Of a stretch of DNA of 64,000 bases, positions 18,412-26,654 are shown in pieces. The notes beneath the pieces are model-generated. The model was not told the DNA's origin and did no database searches. It saw nothing but the letters and a program-made list of their open reading frames with translations. The position numbers were made by a program, and so were the translations under genes. How positions within the stretch are numbered: position 1 is the stretch's first letter; every line of letters starts with the position of its first letter. This DNA is from Arthrobacter woluwensis (GTDB lineage Bacteria > Actinomycetota > Actinomycetes > Actinomycetales > Micrococcaceae): NCBI RefSeq assembly GCF_030816155.1, contig NZ_JAUSXR010000001.1, positions 3,348,001-3,412,000 on the forward strand. Direction: 5' to 3'.

Positions 18412-19278
18412 ATGCGGCTGGTGGCCAGCGACGTCGACGGCACCATCATGGGGCACGACGGCGTCATCAGCACGCGCACCCGGAACGCCTTCGCGGCGGC
18501 GCGGGAAGCGGGGGTCCAGGTGGTCTTCGTGACCGGCCGCCCGCCGCGCTGGCTGGGGCCACTGGCCGAACAGCTCGGTCATGACGGAACGGTCATCTGC
18601 TCCAACGGCGCGGTGGTCTGGGACATGGCCGGTGGCGAGCTCGTCAGCGCCGACGCCCTCCTGCGGGAGCAGGTGCTGCGGCTTCGCGGGATCATCCAGG
18701 AACTGCATCCCGAAGCGGGCTTCGCGGCCGAGTGCGTGACGGGTCTGCGGGTGGAGGAAGGCTTCCACCGGGCGCACGCCGGGTCCCGCCTGGCGGAGCT
18801 GGAGTTCGCGCCGCTGGAGGAGAGCCTCGGCGCGGAGGACCGGGTGGTGAAGTTCCTGGCCGTCTCGCCCGTGCTGAGCGCCGAGGAGTTCCACGCGCTC
18901 GTGGTCGAGGCCGTGGGGCCGCTGGCCCACGTGACCCACTCGGATCCGCGCTTCTGTCTCCTGGAGATCTCCGCGCCCGGCATCACGAAGGCCCACACCC
19001 TGGAACGCTATGCGGCGTCCCTCGGGATCGACGCCTCCGAGGTCGTCGCGTTCGGTGACATGCCCAATGATGTCCAGATGCTCGCCTGGGCCGGCGAGGG
19101 CTACGCCATGACCGGCGGCCACCCCGAGGCGCTCGCCTCCACGTCCTTCCGGGCGCCGTCCCTGGCGGACGACGGCGTGGCGCAGGTCATCGAGTCGAAG
19201 CTGGGTGGGATCCGAGTCCGGACGGCCGGCGCCTCGGGAGATATGCCGATCACGGCATTCATGGGAGGAGAAGCATGA
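18412..19278 (+). CDS. Cof-type HAD-IIB phosphatase
   Basis: 288 residues from ATG 18412. GTG 18406, which overlaps the previous stop, would add two residues. Motif I is VASDVDGTIM with both catalytic Asp residues, motif II VVFVTGRPP, motif III KAHTLERYAASLGI, and motif IV VVAFGDMPNDVQML, the GDxxND pattern of Cof/HAD-IIB enzymes. The C2B cap lies between. These enzymes dephosphorylate sugar phosphates, nucleotides or flavin and pyridoxal phosphates. Its stop overlaps the next start (ATGA). Confidence 0.92.
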   Translation: MRLVASDVDGTIMGHDGVISTRTRNAFAAAREAGVQVVFVTGRPPRWLGPLAEQLGHDGTVICSNGAVVWDMAGGELVSADALLREQVLRLRGIIQELHPEAGFAAECVTGLRVEEGFHRAHAGSRLAELEFAPLEESLGAEDRVVKFLAVSPVLSAEEFHALVVEAVGPLAHVTHSDPRFCLLEISAPGITKAHTLERYAASLGIDASEVVAFGDMPNDVQMLAWAGEGYAMTGGHPEALASTSFRAPSLADDGVAQVIESKLGGIRVRTAGASGDMPITAFMGGEA

Positions 19279-20069
19279 CCACCAAGGAATACTTCGCGAA
19301 TCCTCGCGGGGCGGGCAAACCCCTGGTCCTCGCGCACCGGGGCTACTGCCGTGGCGCGCTGGACGGGGTGCGGCTCGAGGGGCTGGAGAACACCCTCGAA
19401 TCCTTCCGCGCCGCCCAGGAGCTCGGCGTCGCGCATCTCGAGACGGATGTCCGCCTGACCGCCGACGGCGAAATCATCTGCTTCCATGACCCCATCCTGG
19501 ACCGGATCACGGACCGGACCGGCGCCGTCGAGCGTCTGAGCTGGGAGGAGATCCGCCAGGCCAAGGTCCGCGGCAGGGTGCCGGTGGCACGGTTGGCCGA
19601 TGTGGTGGACCTCCTGCCCCAGGCGCGGTTCAACATCGACGTGAAGGACGCCGCCGCGGCCCAGCCGCTCGCCGCGCTCATCGAGGAGAAGAACCTGCAG
19701 GACCGCGTCCTGGTGGCCTCCTTCTCCGACGGCAGCCGCAAGGCCGTCACGAGCCGCGTGGCCTGGCCTGTCGCCGGCTCTGCGGGGCAGGCGACGACGG
19801 CCGCGTTCGTGCTGGGCCGCTTCCTGCCGGAGAAGATCGCTGCGTCCCTGGTGGCCGACGTGGACGCCTTCCAGGTCCCGGAGAACTTCGGCAAGGTTCC
19901 CGTGGTCACCCAGGACTTCGTGGACCGTGCCCATGCGCTGGGCAAGCAGGTGCACGTCTGGACCGTGAACGAGGAGGCGGACATGCGCCGCCTCCTGGAC
20001 CTCGGCGTCGACGGGATCGTGACCGACCGCCCGGACCTCGCGCTGCGCCTGGTGGACGAACGCTTCTGA
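19275..20069 (+). CDS. Glycerophosphodiester phosphodiesterase
   Basis: 264 residues, overlapping the HAD gene by four bases. The GDPD catalytic pattern is present: LVLAHRGYCRGALDG..LENTLESFRAAQELGVAHLETDVRLTADGEIICFHDPILDRITD, giving the two His (in HRG and FHD) and the Glu/Asp pair of ELDV type, and a later KDA corresponding to the Lys region. The C-terminus holds VHVWTVNEEADMRRLLDLGVDGIVTDRPD, the typical end of the TIM barrel. It hydrolyses glycerophosphodiesters from lipid or teichoic acid turnover to glycerol-3-phosphate. No signal peptide. Confidence 0.94.
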   Translation: MTTKEYFANPRGAGKPLVLAHRGYCRGALDGVRLEGLENTLESFRAAQELGVAHLETDVRLTADGEIICFHDPILDRITDRTGAVERLSWEEIRQAKVRGRVPVARLADVVDLLPQARFNIDVKDAAAAQPLAALIEEKNLQDRVLVASFSDGSRKAVTSRVAWPVAGSAGQATTAAFVLGRFLPEKIAASLVADVDAFQVPENFGKVPVVTQDFVDRAHALGKQVHVWTVNEEADMRRLLDLGVDGIVTDRPDLALRLVDERF

Positions 20070-20092
20070 CGCATTGCCCCTTCGCCCCCACC

Positions 20093-20163
20093 ATCGACTG
20101 CTCCACAGATGTCGCGTCTGAGCCCTTTCGGGGCCTCGAATGACATCCTGTGGAGCAGTCGAT
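20093..20163. repeat. 71-bp palindromic intergenic element (ATCGACTGCTCC type), copy 1
   Basis: Left arm ATCGACTGCTCCACAGATGTC and right arm 20142-20163 are complementary with one bulged base. It lies between convergent genes. The element at 50939-51008 shares the outer 12 bases and much of the interior (ATGTCG, TTTCGGGG). Confidence 0.85.
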
Positions 20164-20196
20164 GAGGGGTGGGGTCACACTCCTGGGAGGGGTGGC

Positions 20197-21132
20197 TCAG
20201 GAGTAGACCGCGGCGCTGCCGTAGAGCTCCCGGGTGAAGGAGGAGATCACCGAGGAGTAGTTCCCGGCCCTGAGGTCGTAGGTGACGTACACCCCGTACC
20301 CGTCGGTCTTGGTGCGCTGGGCGAAGGACTTCATGGTGCTCGTGGACGTGTTGTTGAGGTCCACCGCCGCGGCGCCGAGCTTCGAGGGGCCCATGCCGTC
20401 GATGACCGGGGCGTCGTAGCTGCCGTAGTACGGGTTCCAGGCGTAATCCACCATGTCACCCACGCGGAGGCCGCCGTAGGACAGATGATCCGCGGCGGGG
20501 CCGATGTTGTAGAAGGTGATGAGCTTGCCCGGCAGGCGATTCCGGAGGGACTTCACCAGGTACACGAAGGACCAGTCGTTCGGCTGGGAGGTGCCGTTCT
20601 TGCCGTACTCGGCCCACTCGTCGTCGAAGTCGATGCCGTCCAGGCCGTAGCGCGTGACGGTGTCCGCGAGGCTCGCCGCGAACCGGTCCGCCGCGGCTTC
20701 GTCCGGGAAGTTGGCGAAGCCGGCGCCCTGGTGGTTGCCGAGCACGGACAGGATGACCTTGATGCCCTTCTGCTGGAGCGGCCGGATGGTGGTGGCCGCG
20801 TTGTCGAGCACCGCCTGGACCTGCGGGTTGCAGTAGAAGACGGCGTTGGTTCCGTCGTAGTTGATGTTGGCGGCGAAGATCACGGCCAGGTCGAAGGCAT
20901 TGGCTCCGGAGCCGGCCAGGGTGTAGCGGCCGACGTTGCTGATGCTGTTGCTGTTGACCTCGATGTAGGCCACGCTCTTGATCCGGCCCGCCGTGGTGGC
21001 TCCGGTGGCCGCGCCGGCCGCCGTCGCGCCGCCGAGCCCGGCGGCTCCGAGGAGCGCGGCCCCGCCCAGGCCGCGCAGCAGTGCGCGGCGGGGGAAGGGG
21101 GAGTGCTGGGGGGTGTTGCTGGGTGTCGTCAT
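20197..21132 (-). CDS. Secreted endo-beta-N-acetylglucosaminidase, GH18 (EndoH-like)
   Basis: 311 residues from ATG 21132, with a Tat signal (PFPRRALLRGLGGAALLGAAG) and cleavage near residue 45. The catalytic motif is Asp165-Gly-Ile-Asp168-Phe-Asp170-Asp-Glu172 followed by WAEYG, the DxxDxDxE pattern, closest in form to the EndoH DGVDFDDEYAEYG region. The protein is compact, as EndoH is, with no carbohydrate-binding module. Family members cut the chitobiose core of high-mannose or hybrid N-glycans, releasing an oligosaccharide with one GlcNAc. It is divergent from the GH92 gene, and the shared upstream region carries a site matching the one before the sugar importer. An in-frame TTG at 21138 is a less likely start. 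Confidence 0.88.
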   Translation of the reverse strand: MTTPSNTPQHSPFPRRALLRGLGGAALLGAAGLGGATAAGAATGATTAGRIKSVAYIEVNSNSISNVGRYTLAGSGANAFDLAVIFAANINYDGTNAVFYCNPQVQAVLDNAATTIRPLQQKGIKVILSVLGNHQGAGFANFPDEAAADRFAASLADTVTRYGLDGIDFDDEWAEYGKNGTSQPNDWSFVYLVKSLRNRLPGKLITFYNIGPAADHLSYGGLRVGDMVDYAWNPYYGSYDAPVIDGMGPSKLGAAAVDLNNTSTSTMKSFAQRTKTDGYGVYVTYDLRAGNYSSVISSFTRELYGSAAVYS

Positions 21133-21246
21133 GGACAAGTCCTTAGGTCGATCCGGTAGGAAGGGTGATCCGTGAGGGATGAAGGGTCTTGCATCACTGG
21201 TCCCGGTCGACGTCGGCCGGGAACCCCAGTGGGAGAAACTCTTGAT

Positions 21247-21266
21247 GACTAAACCGTTATAGTCAA
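21247..21266 (-). promoter_or_regulatory. Candidate LacI-family operator overlapping the -35 of the GH18 gene
   Basis: Read leftward, TTGACTATAACGGTTTAGTC. It matches 18 of 20 bases at 30824-30843 before the importer operon. The core TATAACGGTTTA is an imperfect palindrome with a central CG, as LacI-family operators have. TTGACT could be the -35 element. Confidence 0.7.
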
Positions 21267-21292
21267 GAGGTCGGCCCTACTAAACCCCGGGA

Positions 21293-21304
21293 TATAGCGG
21301 TTTA
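21293..21304 (+). promoter_or_regulatory. Second candidate LacI-family operator, GH92 side
   Basis: TATAGCGGTTTA, differing from the two other sites only at the fifth base of the 12-bp core. It lies 26 bp before the GH92 start. CTAAACC at 21280 pairs with GGTTTAG here. Confidence 0.55.
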
Positions 21305-21329
21305 GCCACGGCCTCGATAGCATCTGGGC

Positions 21330-24300
21330 ATGGTCTCCCCTTCGGCCCCCGCGGGCCCGGAACGCACATATAACTCCCTGCCCGGCGTCGGGCTCGAGTC
21401 GCCCGCTGCGCGCGCGCTCCACGGGCAGGAGCTGCCCGGATCCGGCCAGCCGCGCCGCAACCGGGAGGCTCCGGAGCAGGCGGGGTCGGAATCGGTCCCG
21501 CCCCGCGAAATCGACGCCGGATCGCTCGCCGGTCACGTCGTCCGGGAGGGTGACGAGCTCGTCTACGACTGGTTCCCGGAAGCCGGGCCCACCTTCGCCA
21601 CGCGCTGGACCGCCACGGCCTTCGCCCTGGATCTGGAATTCGACGACGGCGGCACCCTCTCTGCGGTCCTGGCCCCGGACAGCGCGGGAACCCCGATGCT
21701 GCCATGCGCTCAGGGGGCGTCCCTGCGCCACGCGGTGGACCAGTGGAACCGCCAGGTGGTGCCCCTCGACGCGTTCGCGGGCCGCCGCATCCGACGGGTC
21801 CTGTTCCGGCTCCTCGCGCCCGAGACCAGCACGGTCTGGCTGGACGGCCTGCGTCTCCGGACCCGTGACGAGCCGGGCGGTGAGATTCTGGACCGCGTCC
21901 TCACCACGCGCGGCAGCCATTCGAGTGACCGCTTCTCCCGCGGCAACACCGCGCCGCTGGTGGGCCTTCCGCACGGCGGCGTCTTCGGCCTGCCCATGAC
22001 GGACGCCTCCGCCGGGAACTGGCCCTACGCCTACCACGCCCACAATCTTCTGCCTGAGAACCGCCCGGCACTCCAGGCGTTCGCGACGTCCCACCTGCCG
22101 AGCCCGTGGATCGGCGACCGCGGCGTCTTCGAAATCATGCCGAGCCTCGACGCGGATCCCGACCCGGACCGCCGGGCGCGGGCCCTGACCTTCAGCCATG
22201 GCGCGGAGGAACCCCGGGCCCACGAATACCGGGTCACCTTCGACAACGGCCTGCGCGCCGCCATGACCGCCGGCGAGTTCGCGCTGGGCCTCCGCTTCGC
22301 CGCGGACACCCCCGTCCGCTCGCTCATCGTGGACCACCTCGGCAGCGCGCGGGACGTCGTGTTCCGCCAGGGGGAGGGCGCCTCCGTGCTGGAGCTGACC
22401 CTCGACGACGGCCCCGGCCGCCTCCCGCACCACGTCCACGTCCGCTTCCCGGCAGGTTCCTCGGCGTTCCTCACGGGGACCGCGGCGTCGGGTGTCGAGA
22501 AGGCGGTGGACGCCCACGGCGCCGGAGGCCGGCTGGGTGGGCACGTGCGGCTCGCGGGGGAGGGCGCCGTCGTCGAGGTCCTGGTGGGCATCTCGACCGT
22601 GAGTGCCGAGCAGGCGGCGGAGAATCTGCGCGCCGCCGGCGACTACGATGCGATGCTCGCCGCGGCGGAGGCCGCCTGGCGGGAGTCGCTGGGCGTTCTC
22701 ACGGTGGAGGGCGTCTCGGCGGAGCAGGAGCGCGCCCTGTTCTCGGACCTGTACCGCCTGTTCCTGTACCCGAACCGGCACGACGAGCAGACCGCCGACG
22801 GACGGCGGCTCTACCGGAGCCCCGTCGACGGTCAGGTGCGGCCCGGCGTCTTCGGCGCGAACAACGGCTTCTGGGATACCTATCGGACGTGCTGGCCGCT
22901 GCTCGGGCTGCTCTCGCCGGACCGGGCGGCACTTCTGGCGGACAGCTTCGTGCAGCACTTCCGGGACTCCGGGTGGACAAGCCGGTGGAGCGCGCCGGGC
23001 CCGGTGGACTCGATGACCGGGACCACGACGGACACCGTCTTCGCGGACCTCGTGGCCTCCGGCGTGACCGGCTGGGACGTGGCGGCCGCCTACGAATCCG
23101 CCCTGGTCAACGCCACGGTTCCCGCGCCCCGGCCGGAGGTCGGGCGGAAGGGGCTGAGCGACGGCCGGTTCCGCGGGTTCATCTCCACGGACGTCCACGA
23201 GGGCCTCTCCTGGACACTCGACAACGCCATCAACGACTGGGGCGCCGCCGTCCTCGCCGGGTGGCTCGCGGAGCAGGAGGAGGTCGGGCCGCGTCGCGAC
23301 CGGCTGCAGACGGAGGCCGAGTACTTCGCACGCCGCGCGCTGGGATACCGGAACGTGTTCCACCGCGAGCTCGGCTTCTTCCTCGGCAGGACGCCCGACG
23401 GCGCGTGGCGCGTCACCGCGGCCGCCTACGACCCCGATGTGTGGGGTTACGACTACACCGAGACGAACGGCTGGGGCACGGCGTTCACCGCACCGCACGA
23501 CGGGGCCGGTCTCGCGGCCCTGCACGGCGGTGAGGACGGGCTGAGCGTCGCGCTGGACGCCTTCTTCGCCCGTCCGGAGACGGCCGCGGAGGAGCTGTGC
23601 GGCTCTTATGGCTTCGTGATCCACGAGCAGACCGAGGCCCGCGACGTCCGGATGGGCATGCTGGGGCTGTCCAATCAGCCAGCGCATCACATCCCGTACA
23701 TGTACTGCTTCACCGGCCGGCACGACGCTGCGCACCGCGTCGTCACCGCCGCGCGGGACCGGCTCTTCAGCGGCTCCGAGATCGGCCAGGGCTTCCCGGG
23801 CGACGAGGACAACGGCGAGATGTCCGGCTGGCACCTCCTGGCGAGCCTGGGGCTGTACCCACTCGTGCCGGGATCCGGACGGCTCATCCTGACGCCACCG
23901 CTCGCGCCGAGGGCGGTGCTTCGACCGCTGGGCGGCGCGGAGCTGGTCATCACAGCGGAGGGCGCCGGGAAGCCGTACATCGAATCGGTCCGTTTCAACG
24001 GGCAGCCGTGGGAGCGGATCGACATCCCGCGGAGCCTGCTGGCGGGCGGGGGTCATCTCGAGTTCGTGCTCTCCGACGTGCCGCGCGGCTGGGCGGCGGA
24101 CTCCCGGCCGTGGTCACTGAGTGGCGAGGCGCCCCACGAGATCCTCGGCGCCGCGGTGCCCGGTCTGGTGCTGCCGGACCAGCCGTGGCGGGACCTCCTC
24201 GCCGTGGCCGAGGGAACCGTTACGGACGACCGTGGCGGCCGGCCGGTGGACCTTGCCGCCGGGGAGACGGTGTTCGTCCCACTCACGGCCGCAACCAAGC

Positions 24301-24545
24301 TGCCCGGGCTCTACACGGTGACCCTCGACCAGCCGCAGGAGGCCTCGTGGCGGCTGGAGGCCCTCGACGTCGCGGGCGAATGGCACCTCCTGGATCACCG
24401 CGAGGACGAGTTCTTCCAGCGGTCCGGGCAGCTTCGCCCCTTCCGCCCGCACGACGACGGCGCCGGCCGCGCCGCACTCTTCAACGCCGTGCGCTTCACG
24501 GCGCTGAGTCCGCTGCGGCTCGTGCAGCTGGAGGTGCTGGCGTAG
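21330..24545 (+). CDS. GH92 family alpha-mannosidase
   Basis: A 1071-residue protein without a signal peptide, so probably cytoplasmic, unlike many secreted Bacteroides GH92 enzymes. The N-terminal beta-sandwich (about 1-500) leads into an (alpha/alpha)6 domain with hallmark stretches GANNGFWDTYRTCWPLLGLLSPDRAA, GYDYTETNGWGTAFTAPHD, LSNQPAHHIPYMYCFTG and GQGFPGDEDNGEMSGWHLLASLGLYPLVPGSG. The acidic pair of the GDEDNGEMS region and the Glu of YTETN are expected catalytic and Ca2+-binding residues. GH92 enzymes are Ca2+-dependent exo-alpha-mannosidases (commonly alpha-1,2). A roughly 160-residue extra C-terminal part (after about residue 905) is discoidin-like. Divergent from the EndoH-like gene. 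Confidence 0.92.
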   Translation: MVSPSAPAGPERTYNSLPGVGLESPAARALHGQELPGSGQPRRNREAPEQAGSESVPPREIDAGSLAGHVVREGDELVYDWFPEAGPTFATRWTATAFALDLEFDDGGTLSAVLAPDSAGTPMLPCAQGASLRHAVDQWNRQVVPLDAFAGRRIRRVLFRLLAPETSTVWLDGLRLRTRDEPGGEILDRVLTTRGSHSSDRFSRGNTAPLVGLPHGGVFGLPMTDASAGNWPYAYHAHNLLPENRPALQAFATSHLPSPWIGDRGVFEIMPSLDADPDPDRRARALTFSHGAEEPRAHEYRVTFDNGLRAAMTAGEFALGLRFAADTPVRSLIVDHLGSARDVVFRQGEGASVLELTLDDGPGRLPHHVHVRFPAGSSAFLTGTAASGVEKAVDAHGAGGRLGGHVRLAGEGAVVEVLVGISTVSAEQAAENLRAAGDYDAMLAAAEAAWRESLGVLTVEGVSAEQERALFSDLYRLFLYPNRHDEQTADGRRLYRSPVDGQVRPGVFGANNGFWDTYRTCWPLLGLLSPDRAALLADSFVQHFRDSGWTSRWSAPGPVDSMTGTTTDTVFADLVASGVTGWDVAAAYESALVNATVPAPRPEVGRKGLSDGRFRGFISTDVHEGLSWTLDNAINDWGAAVLAGWLAEQEEVGPRRDRLQTEAEYFARRALGYRNVFHRELGFFLGRTPDGAWRVTAAAYDPDVWGYDYTETNGWGTAFTAPHDGAGLAALHGGEDGLSVALDAFFARPETAAEELCGSYGFVIHEQTEARDVRMGMLGLSNQPAHHIPYMYCFTGRHDAAHRVVTAARDRLFSGSEIGQGFPGDEDNGEMSGWHLLASLGLYPLVPGSGRLILTPPLAPRAVLRPLGGAELVITAEGAGKPYIESVRFNGQPWERIDIPRSLLAGGGHLEFVLSDVPRGWAADSRPWSLSGEAPHEILGAAVPGLVLPDQPWRDLLAVAEGTVTDDRGGRPVDLAAGETVFVPLTAATKLPGLYTVTLDQPQEASWRLEALDVAGEWHLLDHREDEFFQRSGQLRPFRPHDDGAGRAALFNAVRFTALSPLRLVQLEVLA

Positions 24546-24570
24546 GGGGTCTAGGCACGGAGAACCCGCC

Positions 24571-24637
24571 GAATCCGCTGCCCAGGGCGTGAGTCCGCTA
24601 CAGGATGTAGCGGACTCACGCCTCCGACAGCGGACTC
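24571..24637. repeat. Four-unit palindromic element (GAGTCCGCTA type)
   Basis: Units GAATCCGCTG at 24571, GAGTCCGCTA at 24591, inverse TAGCGGACTC at 24608 and inverse CAGCGGACTC at 24628. Spacing 20/17/20, loop CAGGATG. It lies between convergent genes and reaches into the last codon of the Lrp gene. Confidence 0.88.
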
Positions 24638-25178
24638 AGCGGAGGCCCGGCCCGCCAGGGCGTTCCGGGCGTCCTGTCGAGCCCGTGGGTCCCGCGAGTT
24701 CCGGAACCGTGGAAGTCCCCGGGTGCTGCTCGAAGATGATCTGGGTCTCCGTCCGGCCGAGGTCCGGATCGGACCCGAGATGGAGCTTGATGAAGTCGCG
24801 GAGGGCCGGCACGCTCTCACAGGCGATGTGGAGCACGAAATCGTGGTCTCCGCCGATCAAATAGATGCGCTGAACTCCGGGAATTGATCGGAGGCGGTTT
24901 GCGACGACGGGCAGGCGGTTGCGGACCGTGCTGTGCACACTGACGAAGATCATCGCCTCGACGCTGGTTCCGACCGCCTCCGGGTCGATGTCCGCGTGGT
25001 AGCCGCGGATGACCCCCGCCTCTTCGAGAGCCCGCACACGGCCGTGGCACGTGGACCGCGGAAGTCCCACCCGGGCGGAGAGCTCCTTGTTGGACAGTCG
25101 CCCGTCTCGGCTGAGTTCGGTGAGGATCCTGCGGTCCGCCGCGGAGAGCTGAATTCGGTTCACGGAACCGCCTTTCAT
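24636..25178 (-). CDS. Lrp/AsnC family transcriptional regulator
   Basis: 180 residues. The N-terminal helix-turn-helix is LSAADRRILTELSRDGRLSNKELSARVGLPRSTCHGRVRALEEAGVIRGY, the classic Lrp pattern. The C-terminal RAM/AsnC effector domain covers about residues 70-150 (MIFVSVHSTVRNRL..IPGVQRIYLIGGDHDFVLHI). The last 25 residues are a Gly/Pro-rich tail overlapping the palindromic element, so the true end may have drifted. It is divergent from kynureninase with 167 bp between the starts, and by gene position it is the likely amino-acid-responsive regulator of that gene. Confidence 0.92.
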   Translation of the reverse strand: MKGGSVNRIQLSAADRRILTELSRDGRLSNKELSARVGLPRSTCHGRVRALEEAGVIRGYHADIDPEAVGTSVEAMIFVSVHSTVRNRLPVVANRLRSIPGVQRIYLIGGDHDFVLHIACESVPALRDFIKLHLGSDPDLGRTETQIIFEQHPGTSTVPELAGPTGSTGRPERPGGPGLR

Positions 25179-25345
25179 CAGAGCAGGGATTCGACGGTGA
25201 AACGCCCCATGGAAGCAAATCTGAATTCTGTCCGGAATTCTAGAAGTGATCCCGGAGGATTGCGAGACTTGATGCGTACAGGACGAATCTGCGACTCACG
25301 GCACAGGTGGTTCGCACCAGGATTCTCACCAGGAATGGAGTGGCA

Positions 25346-26617
25346 GTGGGGCATGCATGGATCGGCGGGATCACCCGGGACGACTGTGAGCGGGCGGACC
25401 GCGCGGACCCTCTGGCGTCCTTCCGCGACGAGTTCGACCTGCCCGAAAGGTTGATCTATCTCGACGGCAACTCGCTGGGCGTCCTGCCCCGGGGTGCCGC
25501 CGAACGCTGTTCCGCCGTGCTGAGGGACGAATGGGGCACCGATCTCATCGGCAGCTGGAACAAGAACCACTGGTTCGGGCTTCCTTCCCGGATCGGGGAG
25601 AAGATCGGACTTCTGATCGGCGGCGGGGACGGCGGCTGCGTCGCCACGGACACCACCTCGGTGAACCTCTACAAGGTGCTCGGCGCGGCGCTGAGGCTGC
25701 AAGCGGAGGACGCTCCCGGGCGGCGGGTCATCGTCTCCGAGCGGGAGAACTTCCCCACGGACCTCTACATCGTCTCGGGCCTCATCGACGTCCTGGACAA
25801 GGGCTACGAGCTGCGGCTGATCGACGGGCCGGAAGACCTGGACGGTGCGCTGGGAGCCGACGTCGCCGTCGTGCTCCTCACGCAAGTCAACTACCGGAGC
25901 GGCGCGCTCTGGGACATGCGGGCGACGACGGCGCGCATCCACGACGCGGGCGCGCTCGCGGTCTGGAATCTGTGCCATTCGGTGGGCGCCGTCCCGCTCT
26001 CCGTGGCGGAGTCCGGTGCCGACTTCGCGGTCGGCTGCACCTACAAGTACCTCAACGGAGGGCCCGGTTCTCCCGCGTTCCTCTGGGTCGCCGCGCGTCA
26101 CCTGGCCCGGGCCGAGTCGCCGTTGACGGGCTGGTGGGGGCATGCCGAGCCGTTCAGTATGGCTCCGGAGTACGCACCGGCCGCCGGCATCGACCGATTC
26201 CTGGTGGGCACCCAGCCGATCCTGTCCCTGGCGACCATGGAGGTCGGCGTCGACCTGGCGCTCCGGGTCGACCAGGAGGAACTGCGCCGGAAGTCGCTGG
26301 CGCTCACGTCGCTCTTCATCGACCTGGTGGAACAGCGGCTTCCGGGGCATCCGCTGACCCTCATCACCCCACGGGAGGAGGAGCGGCGCGGAAGCCACGT
26401 CTCGTTCCGGCACCCCGAAGGCTACGCCGTCATGAAGGCCCTGATCTCCCTGGGGGTGGTGGGGGACTACCGCGAGCCCGAGGTGCTGCGCTTCGGGATC
26501 ACCCCGCTGTACCTGCGCCACGTAGACATCTGGGACGCGGTGGAGGTCTTGCGCCGGGTCCTGGACGAGGAACTGTGGAGGTCTGCGGAGTTCCAGCTGA
26601 AGGACGCGGTGACCTGA
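25346..26617 (+). CDS. kynU: Kynureninase
   Basis: 423 residues from GTG 25346, with GGAG five bases upstream. In-frame GTGs at 25340 and 25307 are possible. It is a fold-type I PLP enzyme with the kynureninase pattern: RLIYLDGNSLGVLPRG near the start, GNSLG being the family mark, NLCHSVGAVPLSV, and ADFAVGCTYKYLNGGPGSPAFLWV holding the PLP lysine (YKYLNGGPG). It then has GWWGHAEPFSM and RFLVGTQPILSLA. It cleaves kynurenine or 3-hydroxykynurenine to (3-hydroxy)anthranilate and alanine. No tryptophan dioxygenase or formamidase gene is adjacent, so kynurenine must come from elsewhere on the chromosome or from outside. Confidence 0.94.
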   Translation: MGHAWIGGITRDDCERADRADPLASFRDEFDLPERLIYLDGNSLGVLPRGAAERCSAVLRDEWGTDLIGSWNKNHWFGLPSRIGEKIGLLIGGGDGGCVATDTTSVNLYKVLGAALRLQAEDAPGRRVIVSERENFPTDLYIVSGLIDVLDKGYELRLIDGPEDLDGALGADVAVVLLTQVNYRSGALWDMRATTARIHDAGALAVWNLCHSVGAVPLSVAESGADFAVGCTYKYLNGGPGSPAFLWVAARHLARAESPLTGWWGHAEPFSMAPEYAPAAGIDRFLVGTQPILSLATMEVGVDLALRVDQEELRRKSLALTSLFIDLVEQRLPGHPLTLITPREEERRGSHVSFRHPEGYAVMKALISLGVVGDYREPEVLRFGITPLYLRHVDIWDAVEVLRRVLDEELWRSAEFQLKDAVT

Positions 26618-26654
26618 GGGCCCGGCCCCCGGGACCAGTCGCCCGCCGCAGGCC

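Noticed and set aside
21249..24056. 935-codon frame antisense to the GH92 gene
   Set aside because: Same reason. The sense strand shows full-length GH92 motifs, and the antisense product is charged low-complexity sequence.
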